Below are positions 50,024 to 62,754 of a DNA stretch of 64,000 bases, piece after piece. This DNA is from Candolleomyces eurysporus. Its lineage: Eukaryota > Basidiomycota > Agaricomycetes > Agaricales > Psathyrellaceae. Position numbers and translations under genes: made by a program. Below the pieces are notes generated by a model. That model had not been told where the DNA came from, did not search any database, and saw only the letters and a list, made by a program, of their open reading frames with translations. The DNA lies in the NCBI GenBank assembly GCA_027579435.1, contig JANBPK010000783.1, positions 1 to 64,000 of the forward strand, given 5' to 3'. How positions within the stretch are numbered: the first letter of the stretch is position 1; every line of letters starts with the position of its first letter.

Positions 50024-51552
50024 TCATCTTCTTTTCGAGGTCATATCCTGGAGATCAAAGAATGAGGTGTTATGTGCAGTCGCGGATGGTCTTCGTCTTT
50101 GAAATGACATCGGCTTTTGCACAAACTGCACGTCGCCCGTTGAGTACCGCTCGTCGAAGCTGTGTCCGTGCTCCTGAATGTATGACTCTTGTCGTAGGTG
50201 GAGAATCATTCGACTTGCAAGCATTGAATGAATAACACGCTGGGGTCTGAGTGGACCTCGTCAGCGGGTTTTACAGCAGGGTAACACGGTCGACTCACAT
50301 CGCGAACAAGGTCCCATTAGCAGGCTGTCGTTGAACATTTGTAAGCGACTGTAGGAGGTCTCAAGAGAAAAGAAGAACACACGGGAAGAGATGCGAGCAT
50401 CGAGATGTTGACCACAGAGGACGCTAAGTATGGCGTGAGCATTCATCATTGCGCGGAAACACGAAACACGAAACTCACCGGCGAGTGCCAGGAAGAAAAC
50501 AAACCCATCTCGATAGAAGATCTTCACAAGAGAGCTCCGTGTATCCCGATACCTCATAAAACCAATATAGAGCATCACGAGCATGATCACTAGTGGTCTA
50601 GATGAGTGAAGTCCGCCGATGGAATGCAATCTGATTTGCTTACAGGCTTCATTGGCCATAAGTAAACCGAAGGGAATAGTTGCATACAGGGTGTTTACGG
50701 CTACTGCCATACAGGCCACGTGTTGGGGGAAAGGTGAGGCTATCCCTGGGGACCATTCCAGAGTGAGATTCCCAATTCCAGTCACAACGCGTCACTCACA
50801 TTGGAATGAGTCTAGGAAAGGTCCGAGGAGGCCAACGATGGTGGCCCATACGGCACAGAATTGTACAATAAGCCACCAGCGGAAGAGCGCGGTCTGTCTT
50901 GATAAGGCGTAGAGGCGAATGAAAATTACAGCTATTCAAGGTGTGGTAAGTTTGATTATATCGGGTTGCTGAGCAGCTTGCATACCTTCTGACATTGCGA
51001 GTGACAGAATAAGCCCCGCTAGTGCGTGTCGAGGGTAAGATAACGCTGCTGATAATGTCAAATACACGAACCTGAGCTCATGAAATATGAGATCCGACAC
51101 GTCTATGAATGCAAAGGTGTCGAAGTTAGACGTAGTGAGCAGAGTCAGAGTGATGCTGCTGGAACAAACCTGAAGGTCAGGAACTATGAGGTCTGTTGAC
51201 GCTATGTTAATGGGTCATCTAACTTGTTTGTCATGGAAGGACTCACATATGTAGCTACATATGATGTCGATTGGGAAGTATCGACTGAAGAAGTAGAGGA
51301 ACTTGACCAGATTCCATCGAGCTGGCCAAATGACTTCTGCTTCAAACGGTAGGGTATGTAGCCAATCCACAATCTACCGAACATCGCCGATTAAACAAGA
51401 CACTCTCAAACCCAATAGCTGCTCGGAGCCTACCCATGCAGTAGCGACGACGTCTAGTTCGGAGCCAGAAGTGATTTAGAAAAGCTCCTTCACAACGCTG
51501 CGAGTACATACTCACCGTGAATGTGCTGCGTCGAGACGAGACGAGTGAGCAG
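50024..51552 (-). CDS. DUF6533-type membrane protein, copy 2 (start codon apparently lost)
   Basis: Exon pieces in order: DVVATAWIVDWLHTLPFEAE then VIWPARWNLVKFLYFFSRYF (intron at about 51380-51440); a middle piece with HALAGLILSLAMSEAVIFIR then LYALSRQ; TLYATIPFGLLMANEACK; SLVKIFYRDGFVFFLALAG; and the last exon RVIHSMLASRMILHLRQES with a polar tail to the stop at 50024. These are the usual DUF6533 signature and the helices that follow it. The first exon, by comparison with copy 3, ends TQHIH, but where copy 3 has ATG this copy has CTG (51550-51552), and the frame runs into a TGA a few codons upstream. The gene may use another start or be decaying. It is transcribed away from the oxoamine synthase gene. 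Confidence 0.62.
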
Positions 51553-53695
51553 ATATCGAGCAGCTCAGCAGCAACAACGTACAATGGATATGATCGTGTT
51601 TCTGGTTGCGGCGATGAGAATTCCAGGATCCATGGTCCCTAAGCCCGGTATAAGATCGTACGGGGTGAGTCGCCTCTGAGATGGCACCGAGAGAGCAGGT
51701 ACAGAGTCAGCAGGAACCAAGCATGCCGTCACTGATAATAGCTCCGTGGCTGTTAAGTACGCCAGAGTACGGCTTCTTTGTGGCATCAATAGCAGCCCGT
51801 CGAAGCCCCACAACGTAAACCATCATGCGAAGTATACAGTCCGTTCTGATAATCATGTGCACAACAGCGTGATGGTAACACGAATTGAAGCAGAACGGGG
51901 ACCGAAAACCCGTGGGTGACGGAGTGAAGGTGGAGTTGACTCTCTGAAGATGGCTGATGAGACGAGTAAGCCTTGTCACGTCTCTCAACTTCTCTTCGGT
52001 GAACTCATAAGGTATGATCTGATGGCTTGCCGAGGCGTTTCACCCTGCTGGACGGTGCAGCTTCGTCGACGTCCATTAGTACGACGGCATCAGGGCGAGC
52101 GACGGGGCTGCCACCGGCTTCTCCTTCACCACTGCAATCAACTACCGCCACTATGCAGCGTCCCTCGATTTATAGATTCGTGCCCGGGAATAGCTAAAGC
52201 AGACTGCGGGGATTAGAAAGCAGCACATTCCCGTGGTCATTGGTTGGAAAATCTCCAGTGCGTCTCCCTCATTCCCTGCCAGCGCCGAGTTCACCCTCAT
52301 GTGTGTGTATGTGTATAGTTTTCCACTCTCGCGCCACGACCGAAGTTGTAGTCGCCCACCGCCGCCCGTCGGACCTCACTCCGAGTCGCTTGCCCACAAC
52401 CTTTGACATCCTTACTCATCACTATACTTCTGGGTGCCAGCACCGAAAGTGACCCATTCTTCAGTCCTGGTCGTCACTCAGCTCATGGTCCGTGCGCTAT
52501 CTGTGGTCAGCGATCCACCATTATCAGGTGTTCGGTTTTATCGTATATTGTGATATGAACGAAAAATATATGATTTTCGATCGCACTTGGGCGGCTGTTG
52601 TCGCACACGTGAAAAGGCTAGGATTCTTGGCTTTATCAGCTTCCGCAGGATGGACATCGGTTAGGGTCTTGTCGGATCGTCGCCTACAGCCCTGGCAGGG
52701 TCCAGGTTGATGGTCGGAATCCCCCGATATTCGACTTGGAGGTTCGACTGTTGATCAGCTTGGGTGGCCATCCGACATGTGAAGGGACACAAGCATACAC
52801 ACTGGGTACTGAAGAGATCGTTGATGTGAATCCGCCTATGCTCTGGGTCGGCGGAAACTCTGTTTGATGAAACAAACACNAAATTCCCATTTGAACCCCG
52901 AGCCATTCCACTCGGGCATCGCGTAGGTAGATCACCCTCCCCTGATATTCATCCATAATTCCATTTGTCATTGTATTTCGGCGGTGACCTCGAACCCGAG
53001 CACACAATACAAGCACACGATCAAAGCAATGGAAGCAATCTGAATGCAGTACAAAGGCCCCGAGCTCTGAAATCCAATCTCACGAGCGGTGAGGAACGTT
53101 CTCTTCGAACTCATTCGTCTCAAGAATATCAGCATCATCTTTGCGCTCTCACCAAGTGAAGACACCAGTTGAGGCCCTACCGTGCACAACGAATCTGTGG
53201 TACGAACTTCTCTTCCATCAACATACATGCGAGATCGAGAAACAAGGAATGGCCTGCGGACCACCGTCATGGATAAGCGGACAAGCATAAAAATAAAACA
53301 AGGTCACAAATTCAGTATGATCGACCTTCTGAGCACTGGATCTTAGCGGAGAACAGATTTTAAATCGGTAGTTTGAGCGATCTAGAGTTTTGCAGACTCA
53401 TTGTTGCGATGGAGAGCCGTGAAAGCCATCGTACCTTCTTGATGTTTTATCCCTATCATTGGTACTACTCCTCCTATAGCACTGAGAAAGAGAAACGAGA
53501 TGATTGGCTCAACATCACACAGAATGATTGGGATCCAATTACGTTCTTGAAAACCACGCTTATCGGTTACATTCGACTCATCTGATGATATGAATATGGA
53601 CATTGACATCATATCGCGATCCCATTTCATTGATACGATGCCGTGGACCACCCTTTCTGGCATCACGGAAGCGGCGACCGGTGTATTAGGCTCGT
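51553..53695. other. Region between divergent DUF6533 and synthase genes
   Basis: About 0.65 kb (roughly 52035-52700) is missing from the second copy of the duplication. A minus-strand frame at 52968-53288 has one hydrophobic stretch (IASIALIVCLYCVLGF), but the second copy is broken there, so it is not called. An N lies at 52880. Confidence 0.45.
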
Positions 53696-53703
53696 TATTT
53701 AAA
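53696..53703 (+). promoter_or_regulatory. TATA-like box of oxoamine synthase 1
   Basis: TTATTTAAAG about 60 bp upstream of the start codon. Weak match. Confidence 0.3.
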
Positions 53704-53758
53704 GGGCCATTCTTTGAATAATTGGTACGCAACTCAATTCCCCGTCTCTTTACTCAGC

Positions 53759-55186
53759 ATGTCCTCTCGTTCAGCTCTCGAAGCGTCAATGCGTGCCAGC
53801 CTGGACGCACGTAAACGCGTCGGCGTCCCGAGAATGGATTCGGACATTCTATATTCAAATCAAGCTGGCGACCTTTTCTCCAACGACTATCTCTCCATTG
53901 GACAACTCCCCCACATTCGACAACAATTTCTTGATACCCTCTCACAGACGCCCAAGCTTCTTGGCTCCACTGGCTCACGAGCCATCTGTGGAAGCACCGC
54001 CGACCACATCGAACTGGAGGACTACCTCGCGAAGCAGTTCCAAGTGGAGAAGGCAATGATCTTCAATGGCGGGTATATTTGTAACTTGACCTTCTTCGGT
54101 TATGCACCGCAGGCGGGCGACGTCGTCCTGTACGACGAATTCGTTCACGCCTCTATCCACGACGGGCTCCGAATCAGCCGTGCCAAGGACCATACCTTTT
54201 CTTTCGCCCACAATTCGCTATCCGACTTCGAATCGAAGTTGAAGCAGATCCTGAGGGACTATCCCTCGATCTCAGGTGGACTATCAACCCTGTTCATCGT
54301 GATCGAGTCCGTGTACTCAATGGAGGGCGACTTCTCTCCAATGGAAGAGATCATCGCCCTTGTCGAGAAGTACGTTCCATCTAGGTCGGCTCACATTGTT
54401 GTGGATGAGGCCCACTCTATCGGTCTATATGGACCGGGCGGGAAAGGTCTTATTCGCGAGTGGGGATTAGAGAAGCGCGTCCACTCTGCCATCCTTCCAT
54501 TGACGAAGGGGGTGAACTTCACTGGCTGTAAGTGATCGCGTTTCAATGTGGACATGCTGCGATCACTAGAATTGACTTCATCTTTACAGGTGTATTAACA
54601 ACTACGCCAACTATTTATCAGTACCTCTCGAACTATGGAAGGTCCTGGCTTTTCACGACCTCACTTCCCCACGTCGACCTCGCTGGGATCAAGTTCTGCT
54701 TAGAAGTGATTCAAACTCAGGAAGCTGATCAGGTATGTCGGTGCCCTTAGTGAATTAGATCATTGTCTAAGTTTGTTTCAACAGCTTCGAAAGGATGTTG
54801 CGAACTTATCCCATTTCTTTGTCAAAACATTCTTGGAGTCAACGTATGACATCCCTAAGGAAGTCCTTTCGATTCTTAACCACGAATCCAAGGACCTCCA
54901 CGGTCGAGGCCTCGTGTCGCCGGTATTTCCTATCTATACGCCTCAGCCTATCGCACTCCAGCACTATCTTAACAAGCTTGGATACAACGCGCGCGGTCTC
55001 GCTTATCCAGGTGTCCCGAAGGGCACTGAGCGAATTCGAGTGGTCATTCATGGCCGGAATACAGAAGCCCAAATTCGCCAATTTGTGAAGAGCTTGCGCG
55101 CGTGGGGGTTGAGCCAAGTTTCTCTCACCACCACTGCCCGGTCGAGCGCGATGGTGGAAGGACTAGGAAGCTTGCACAAGCTGTAA
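53759..55186 (+). CDS. PLP-dependent alpha-oxoamine synthase-like protein 1 (AONS/ALAS/KBL/SPT family)
   Basis: Three exons, 53759-54527, 54590-54732 and 54785-55186; 437 residues. Enzymes of this family condense an amino acid with an acyl-CoA with loss of CO2. Visible family marks: FSNDYLSIG near the start; GSTGSRAICGSTADHIELED; AMIFNGGYICNL; DEFVHASIHDGLRISRA, with the His that stacks on PLP; ESVYSMEGDFSPMEE; and the DEAHSIGLYGPGGKG block. The PLP lysine is most likely K250 in LPLTKGVNFTG. Usual versions read TxxKAxG-G-G, so the context after the lysine is unusual (GVNFTGC). The C-terminal domain has IRVVIHGRN. There is no mitochondrial or secretion signal. The start was chosen because MS(S/P)RSALE is shared with copy 2; an in-frame upstream Met at 53714 is not shared. 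It could make a biotin precursor-like ketone or a polyketide-derived amine; substrate unknown. Confidence 0.88.
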
Positions 55187-56855
55187 GATTTCGTGCGTCA
55201 CATGAAGCGCGTTTTCGATTGTAGATCCACAGTAGACCCCTTATCCACGTACACACTGGATCAATAGATTTGTTCTAGTAGATGACATATGCACCGCATA
55301 CAACGATGCCGTGCTGCGCAGAAATACAGGTACCCAGTGACATTGCTCAAGTCACAGCCGAATCAACGCAGCCACCTCTAGCAGGCAACTGGAGAGGATT
55401 TCCGCCAGGGGGCGATGCACCGGACACCAGGCTTTCGTAGCGACTGGGTTTCGCCATTAGGATACAAGGGAAAAGCGGAAGAATCTATATTGGGGTCTTG
55501 TAGCTAACAATGAAAGCCTCCATGTTTGATGGAGAAAGTGTATATTGAAATTGGCATGACCTGGATGCAGGAAAATCGCAACGAAATTACGAGATGCCGA
55601 GTCATCTGCCTGCACATCCTCGGTGAGCCCGGAGAATGCGTCATCGATGGGAAATGGGCGCTGATTGATATATTGATAAGTCGGCCAGATGATCGCAGAT
55701 CACTACAGGGGTCCCGGCGTCAACGGCCGAATCCGTGCAGGCGGCTGCGCACCACCCTGGGCTCTGCGGAATNAAAAAAAGAGGACTGCGCAGNTCAAAA
55801 ACAAAGCTGCAGTTTGAGCTGTACCGGCCGCCCGGCATATTCAAGAATGGGTTTTACACCAATGATAAGCGAAGAAGACGAACCATAAACAGGAGAAGAC
55901 ACAGCACGAGCAGAGAACAAAACGCGGTGAGTTTAGGGTAGAGTCGATGGCGACAGGATTGCCAGGGACTGGTATGCTAGCAGAGCGGTTCGTTGCCTCA
56001 TGCGAAGGCAGGGAGGATAAAAATCTCCAGGAGCAAAGCCCCGAGTCAGCGATTGTGAAAGGAGAGGCTTTTACCCATGGAGAGCTGCAGTCAAAGGCGC
56101 TGATCACGACTGTGAGCTTGCTGGCTCACAACTAAGGGCTAGCAAGAGGCGGTTCATTTTGCAAAAAAGCGTCTTAGAAATTTCAAGTTTGTATAAAAGC
56201 TCTATCAGTAGCCACAGGTCTGGTAGCCTGTAGGATCCGGTCAATTAGACTAGGAGCAGATATGTAACCGATGCAACAAGAGAACAAAAATAAATAGCCC
56301 GCGCTCCAGAAAAAGTCGATACAGAATGAGGAATGGGAACAGGACGAGCAATTCTATATTCGCGAAAGAGACGACTTTCGCAACAAAATAATAGAAGAGT
56401 GGCTGTCAATCAGTCAATGAAACGAGCTGAAAATGGAAATAATTCTGCATCTATGTCCAGGCACTTGCGTCAGTCCGAGATAAATCTCAAGGACATGATC
56501 TGAATTGGTAATCTGGAGTGCACGGAGCCGACCTTCCTTTCTCTAACACGACTATTCCAGAGGCGGAAGAGCTCGTGAGCCTCTAATTTTGCCACTGCGT
56601 CTACAGATAGCAGATTCAATCTATGTGTCGATCAGCCTGACTTCTATTCACCCAAAATTGCTGCTAGTCGTTCCAGCCCATCTGTTTCTCTTATTAAAAT
56701 AGTATATTTCTAAATGATGCTCACGACTCAGCGTAGTACTTTGTGGACAAACACCACGAAGAGGGCAAGCCCTCTCAAAGCACGGTATTTGGGGCGTTCT
56801 GAGGTATGTATTGATGGATTGAACGCAAATGTACTTGATCTACCCCGTTGAGACG
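55187..56855. other. Intergenic, no supported gene
   Basis: Contains Ns in A and G/T contexts at 55773 and 55794. Short frames only. Confidence 0.5.
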
Positions 56856-56859
56856 TCTG

Positions 56860-57055
56860 ATCCAGATGATATCACCCATATCTAAGAAACTGGCTTTTGT
56901 GTTTCTGCTCGATACTGTCGTCACATCCGATCTGTCTCTAACAAACCTCAAGTCGAGTCGATCTTCAGCTTGTATCCGTTTTCTTGATAGTAAGAATGCT
57001 CACACAGGTAAAGAATCATTCGACCTACTAAGATTGAGTGAATAACGCGTTGAAG
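56860..57055 (-). pseudogene. Relic of a fourth DUF6533 gene (last exon)
   Basis: The minus strand reads MILYLCEHSYYQENGYKL, then a stop, then in a shifted frame TKASFLDMGDI, which matches the tail of the other copies (SYxQExGH...TSFFDLQDM). It joins unrelated coding-like sequence at about 57055, so only the last exon survives. Confidence 0.65.
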
Positions 57056-58315
57056 CCTTCTCCTTCTCCAAACGTTCCTGTTCCCTCTTCATCGCCTGCG
57101 AAACCGTGCCTCTCCGCAAGCTCTACTTGATCAAATTTGACGTAACGGCCAGCGCTCACAATACGGCCATAGTCATAGTCAAAGTTAAAAACTGGACTGG
57201 GTCTAACCCCGGCAATCTGGGCTTCTGTACTATAGAATTCCAAGCAAACTGAAGCAAGATGCCAGCTCCAAACACTGGACACTTCAATGATATATGATAT
57301 ATTATCTTCTGCACCTAGTGATATCCTACAATACACACCTAAACTGTCGCACGTGTCTCAGGCCGAAAGATGTGAATCCTNNCAGAGGAGAATTTTTCAC
57401 TCCATACCAACGAAAACGTCATCACATACACACACAGTGGCTCCGTTCTCTATGTTTTTGTGCCTCTGATTTGAACTGCATGATGTGAGATCCCTAGTCA
57501 GAGACTGTTCCGTGCAGGCAGTTTGGGTGAGTCAAAGAGCCTTCAACATTCGTCTGCCTTGATGCGCAGTATTGAGAACTGGACGAGTTCCAGTGCCTGC
57601 CTAGGCCGATGGTTGTAAACAGACCTGGTCAAGTGACATATGGGGACTTTGCCTCTCGGATCAGTGGTAGGATAACGAGGCGGGAGATATGCGGCGCGGT
57701 TTGAGATGGCCCTCGGGAGTTGGGCAGGGTTGAGGATTGCACAAGAGCCCTAACCCTCACTGATAGAGGCACAGGGAGCGATATTCTGGCTGCCGTGCTC
57801 AATTCTACTACAGCTTCGAATTAACTTGCGCCAACTCTCAAATGTTTCACTGCTTGTGTCAACTTCCATCGGCCAGGAGTCAGAGGATTTGTCATACAGT
57901 TAATGCATGGTGTCAGGAAGTGGGTGTGCCTCTCCTTCCTACTATCCAATGCTCATCAACATCGGACTGTGCCTCCCTTGATTTCTCTCGTGAGTGCAAT
58001 TTGGTTCTAGAAATGAACATCTGTATCTTTCCAGATATAGCGAGGGAAGTCGATCACGAGTATTGGTACAGAAAGTAGGACTGTATATCTCTCGACATAG
58101 ACTGTGTGATAGAGTCGCCTCCATGACAATTTCTCATTATAGTTGAGTAACGTCACTTATAGCACACAACGGAAAAAGTCAAAGTTCAAGTCAATTTTAA
58201 TTATCAGATGAAATATTCATCTACGCTTCGGTTCTACACACATCCACGTCAATCTAGATGTCGACCTCCTCGATAACAGGTTCGACAAACTCAATCGAGG
58301 GGTACGTATGCTCAA
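57056..58315. other. Intergenic, one unexplained minus frame
   Basis: A 102-codon minus frame at 57028-57336 fuses into the DUF6533 relic. Its acidic Gly-rich end (EEGTGTFGEGEGF) looks protein-like, but the family is not recognised. Confidence 0.4.
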
Positions 58316-58329
58316 GTACCACTTATCCA

Positions 58330-60040
58330 GCGCCCCGGTCCTGCTCCTTCCCATTTCTGAAAGTTGTCCGGAGCTGTTTCCAAAACATATTCATGGTCTC
58401 CCAGGCCGGATGTATGCATTATCCGGGCGTCGAATAGGGAACGGTGGTGGTCAAGACCAACCCCGAGATCCCGCAGGACGTAGAGCAGTGAATTACAGCT
58501 TTGGCTCTGCGGGAGGGCAAATCGACGATTGAACCTGACGACTAAGTATTCTCGAGGATAGCTCTCTGAGGCCTAGCTCAGGTTCAACGCTGTAGCTTCG
58601 ATTTTGGGTCGAATCATGCCGCATGGTTGCGAAACGCGCAGTTTGCAAGCAGCGCGTTTGGGCAATTGAAACTCCTCATAGGTTGCCGATGCCACGGTAG
58701 CATCCTCCGATCTGAAAGAGTTGTGATTGATTCTCAAAGCCGTCCAAAGCGAGGTAGTTGCTGGTGGCGAACTTCGTTTGATGTGTGCCGCCGTCTTTCG
58801 CACACTCACGTAAGGACGGTGTCGCCATGAAGAAGATGAAAACCTTGATTTCAGGTAGGAAGCCTGGAACACGGCTGTGGGATATATTTTCCTTTAAGAC
58901 TAGTTCGAAGTGGCGATAGAGAAGATCACACCGAATAGGGATGCCAACATATCACTGATCCGAGAAGTGAAAGAAGGGTCTGTGGAGTTTGCATAGCGAT
59001 AGTCGAGCTTTGAGCCAGAGAGAATATCATATCTATGAATGACGGGGAGAGACGGGCTGTTCGTCCAATCCGAGGACGAACAGATACCAAGTTTACAGAG
59101 CTGACTGAAGTTCATCGGGCCATCGGGTCATCGCTCATCCGCTTATTCCTTCCCCTTCTCATACACGATCCTCAAGAGCCCGCCCTTTATTGGGACAGCC
59201 GTAGGCGCTTCTGAGTTGGAGTGGGATGCCGGCTTAGTAGGCGGAACGGAATTACGGGAGAGATGCGACTTGTTCGCCCAATGAGTAACTACGCAGTGGA
59301 CGTGCTTGGTAACGGCGTCTGATGAATATAAATACCATTGGCGAGCGCAGCGAATTTGAATGCTTCCTGCATCCACGGTGAGTATCAACCATTATTACAC
59401 CTGGGTTCTGGGCATGAAGAAGTAGGAGCCCCATTATCGCTTTCCATGAAGTGCACAAATAGTCGCCGGTGAGTTAGACAATCGTTGGGGGGACTTTCCG
59501 AAGCTGCCCGGAAGCTCTTTGCTTCATCCTAGACGCCAATTCAAATCACCAGCCTCGGCGGCACAGAATGAACCAGTGCTGTGGAAGCAGCAATCCATGT
59601 TCAATTCTCGGGTAAGCAAAATATTATCCCACGTCATTACGTAGAGTGCTGTGCAACGAGTATCCCTCCAGCAAAAATGAACAATTCCGTCTTCTGTGAT
59701 TTTGGTTCTCTGCATAGTTGGCACATAACTTAGGGATGTTCTAGGGCCATCAGACCACCCCCTGTGGCGCCTGATCAACACGAACATTGAGATGAACGTC
59801 AAGCCCGCACCAGCGATTAAGGTCGACATTGCCTGGGAGAGATCTTCCGTTGGTGGTGACATGTGCCAAACACATCGTTATGGCACCGTAAGAGAAAAGC
59901 CCAGTCTTCTAAATCCCATTTCTTCTGAGATAAACAGCACCTAAATATAGTACAATGAGGCGAGAGAAAGATTGAGACAAACTTGAACACACAGGAAACC
60001 GACGCCCAAGCTCGCCAAGTGGCACGTCCAGGAACTGCGA
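58330..60040. other. Left part of second segmental copy, no supported gene
   Basis: A minus frame at 59524-59862 begins with one hydrophobic helix (LIAGAGLTFISMFVLI) and could be a membrane protein end; the first copy does not preserve it. Confidence 0.4.
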
Positions 60041-60047
60041 CGAAGTC

Positions 60048-61566
60048 TCATCTTTTGGAAGACATGTCCTGCAGGTCAAAGAATGAGGTATTCTGTCTAC
60101 TAGTGGATGGCCTTCGTCCTTGGAATGACATAGGCCTGTTCGCAAACAGCGCGTAGCCTGTCGTATACCGCTCGTCAAAGCTGTGCCCGTGCTCTTGAAT
60201 GTACGACTCTTGTCGTAGGTGGAGAATCATTCGACTCGCGAGCAGCGAATGAATGACACGCTGGGGTCTGAGGAGATGTCATCAATCAATTTCGAACCAG
60301 GGTAGCATGGTCAACTCACATCGCGAACAAGGTCCTATTAGAAGGCTGTCATCGAGGCTTTGTCAGCGACTGTGAACTCGAAAGGAATCAGAAGCACACA
60401 CGGGAAGAGATGCGAGCATTGCAATGTTGACCAAAGACGACGCTATGTACGGTGTAAGTCCCATCACTGTGTAAAAACATGGAACTCACCGGCGAGGAAC
60501 AGGAAGAAAATAAATCCATCTCTGTAAAAAATCTTCACAAGCGAGCTCCGTGCATGCCGATGCCTCATGAAACCAATATAGAGCATCACGAGCGTGATCA
60601 CTAGTCGCTTAGTTGAGCGAAGTCCGCGCATCAAAGGCTATCTGATTCGCTCACAGGTTTCGTTGGCCAGAAGTAAAGCGAAGGAAATAGTTGCATATAG
60701 GGTGTTTGCGGCCACTGCTAGACAGGCCACGTGTCGGGGGACAGGTGAAGGTACCCCTGGAGAGCATTTTAGAGTGAGATTTCAGTCATAGCGCAGTCGT
60801 CACTCACATCGGAATGAGGCCAGGAAAGGTCCGAGGAGGGCGAAAATGGTGGCTTGTACGACGAAGAACTGTACTATGAGCCACCAGCGGAAGAAGGCAC
60901 TTTGTCTTGATAAGGCGTAAAGGCGAATGAAAATGACAGCTATGCCAAGGAGAGGTAAGTTTGATTATAATAGATGAGCCGCACTGGGTAACCTGCGTGC
61001 CTTCTGACATCCCGAGTGACAGAATAAGCCCCACTAGTTTAGGTCGAGTGTAAGAAAACAGCGCTAATAATGTCAAGTACACGAACCTGAGCTAGCAAAG
61101 TACGAGATCCGACACATCTACGAAGGCAGCAGTTTTCAAGTCAGACATCGTGAGCTAAGTCAGAGTGAAGCTTTGGGGCACACCTCAATGTCGGGAACTT
61201 CGATGTCTTGACGCTGTGTTAATGGAGTATCCAACATCTTGATCATGAGAAGACTCACATATGTAGCTGAATATGATGTCAATTGGGAAATACCGACTGA
61301 AGAGGTAGAGAAATTTGACGAGGTTCCATCGAGCTGGCCAGATAACCTCCACTTCAAAAGGTAGGGTATGTAGCCAATCTGCGATCTACCGGACATCGTG
61401 TTAAGCGAACAAGACACACTCTCCTCCAACAGTTGCTCAGAACCTACCCATGTAGTGACTACGATATCTTGTGAAAGGCAAGGCTGATTCAGAAAGGTTT
61501 CCTCCGCAAATATTTCAGCGCATGCTCACTGTGAATGTGCTGAGTGGGGACAAAATGAGTGAGCAT
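60048..61566 (-). CDS. DUF6533-type membrane protein, copy 3
   Basis: Best 5' end of the three copies: ATG at 61566, first exon MLTHFVPTQHIH, GTGAGC donor, next exon after a CACAAG acceptor reading NIVVTTWIADWLHTLPFEVE, then an intron ending in CCGGTAG and VIWPARWNLVKFLYLFSRYF. Later pieces: VACLAVAANTLYATISFALL, a middle exon that reads through the loop, and the last exon MILHLRQESYIQEHGHSF with the tail SFFDLQDM. In the exon after FSYI the frame used by copy 2 meets a stop, so the middle splicing differs or the gene is damaged. Transcribed away from the synthase gene, as in copy 2. Family function unknown. Confidence 0.6.
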
Positions 61567-62750
61567 GTAAGAAGCAGCCGCGCAGCAACGACGTACTCTA
61601 GATATGATCTTGTTTCTGGTTGAGCTGATGAAAACCCCAACATCCATGGTCTCTGAGCCCAGTGAGATCGTACGGGGACGAGTCCCCTCTGAAATGGCAG
61701 AGAGCACAGGTAAAGAATCAGTAGCAACCAAGCATTCCGTCACAAATGATAGCTCCCCGCCCATTAAGTACGCCTTAGTACTTTGTCCCACCAATAGCAG
61801 TTTTCGAATCCCCACAACGTAAATTTTACTGGTGTCCGTATTGATCATCATAAGCATTCTGACGTGATGGCAACGCGGAGTCGAGCAGAACGGGGTTCGT
61901 GGGTGATGGAGGGAAGGTGGGGTTTGGCCCTCCGAAGTAGATGCCTGATGTGATTAGTAAACTTTGCCACAATCCTCACCTTCTCGTTGGTGAATCCAAG
62001 AGGTTGTTATCTGATGGTTTTTTGCTATGTAGGGAAGAGGAGGGTGATGCAAACCAGGCTACGCTCTGAGACGACGGAGGAGGGTGATGCCAACCAGGCT
62101 ACGCTCTGAGACGACGGGGATTGCCATTCTGTCTCATGAAACAAACACAATTTCTCATCTGGACCCTGCGTCATTCTACTCGGGTATCTCGTAGGCAAAT
62201 CCCCGTCCCTCGATGTCCATCAATAATTCCATTCGTGGTCATTTTTCCACGGTGACCTCAAGCTCGAACACACGATCAATTCAATGGAAGCAATGTAGCA
62301 CAAAAGACCCGAGCTCCGGACGTCGAAGTCAAAATTCCAGAAGCGGTGAGGAACGTTATCTCAAAATTTATTCATCTCAAGAACATCATCATCATCCTCT
62401 CACCAAGTCAGGAAACCAGCTGAGGCCCTGCCGCGTTGAAAGAATCCAGGTTACCAATTTCTCTTCATTCAACGTACATACTGCTTCGACTGATACGGAA
62501 AAGGGGTGAAAGTGCTGCGAGAGCATCAAAGTTGAACATTCTGAAGTATAGCTACGTTACGGGCTACCCATCACATGTTGTACAAATGTCGAAGAAGGGC
62601 AATGGGGGTCCTATCGTCGTCCAAGAGCACCGGGTTTCAGGGTTAGATCGATAGTAACGGCGCAAGAATGTGAAAAAGTCGACGAATGTCCGGGTACTTA
62701 AGCTCACTGCAGTTGTCTAGCACCCCAGTTGACAGCCACTCTTCTCTGCT
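61567..62750. other. Region between divergent DUF6533 copy 3 and synthase 2
   Basis: Non-coding as far as seen. It holds the 40-bp tandem repeat and lacks the extra 0.65 kb present in the first segmental copy. Confidence 0.5.
62038..62117. repeat. Two tandem copies of a 40-bp unit
   Basis: Two adjacent 40-bp units differ at one base (tgcaaacc against tgccaacc). They lie where the first segmental copy carries extra sequence. Confidence 0.9.
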
Positions 62751-62754
62751 AAAC

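Larger units (their letters stand above)
45780..55190. repeat. Segmental duplication, copy 1 (DUF6533 plus oxoamine synthase)
   Basis: Matches 58320 to the window end in the same order. Anchors: 45870 region with 58440 (gtggtcaaga), 47025 with 58610 (gaatcatgccgc), 47670 with 59123 (atcgggtcatcgctcat), 49725 with 59627 (atcccacgtcattacgtaga), then the DUF6533 gene and the synthase gene. The synthase starts are 8996 bp apart. Flanks have diverged more than the genes. Confidence 0.75.

Noticed and set aside
53714..53758. Upstream in-frame Met of oxoamine synthase 1
   Set aside because: The extension is not conserved in copy 2; the shared start is MS(S/P)RSALE.
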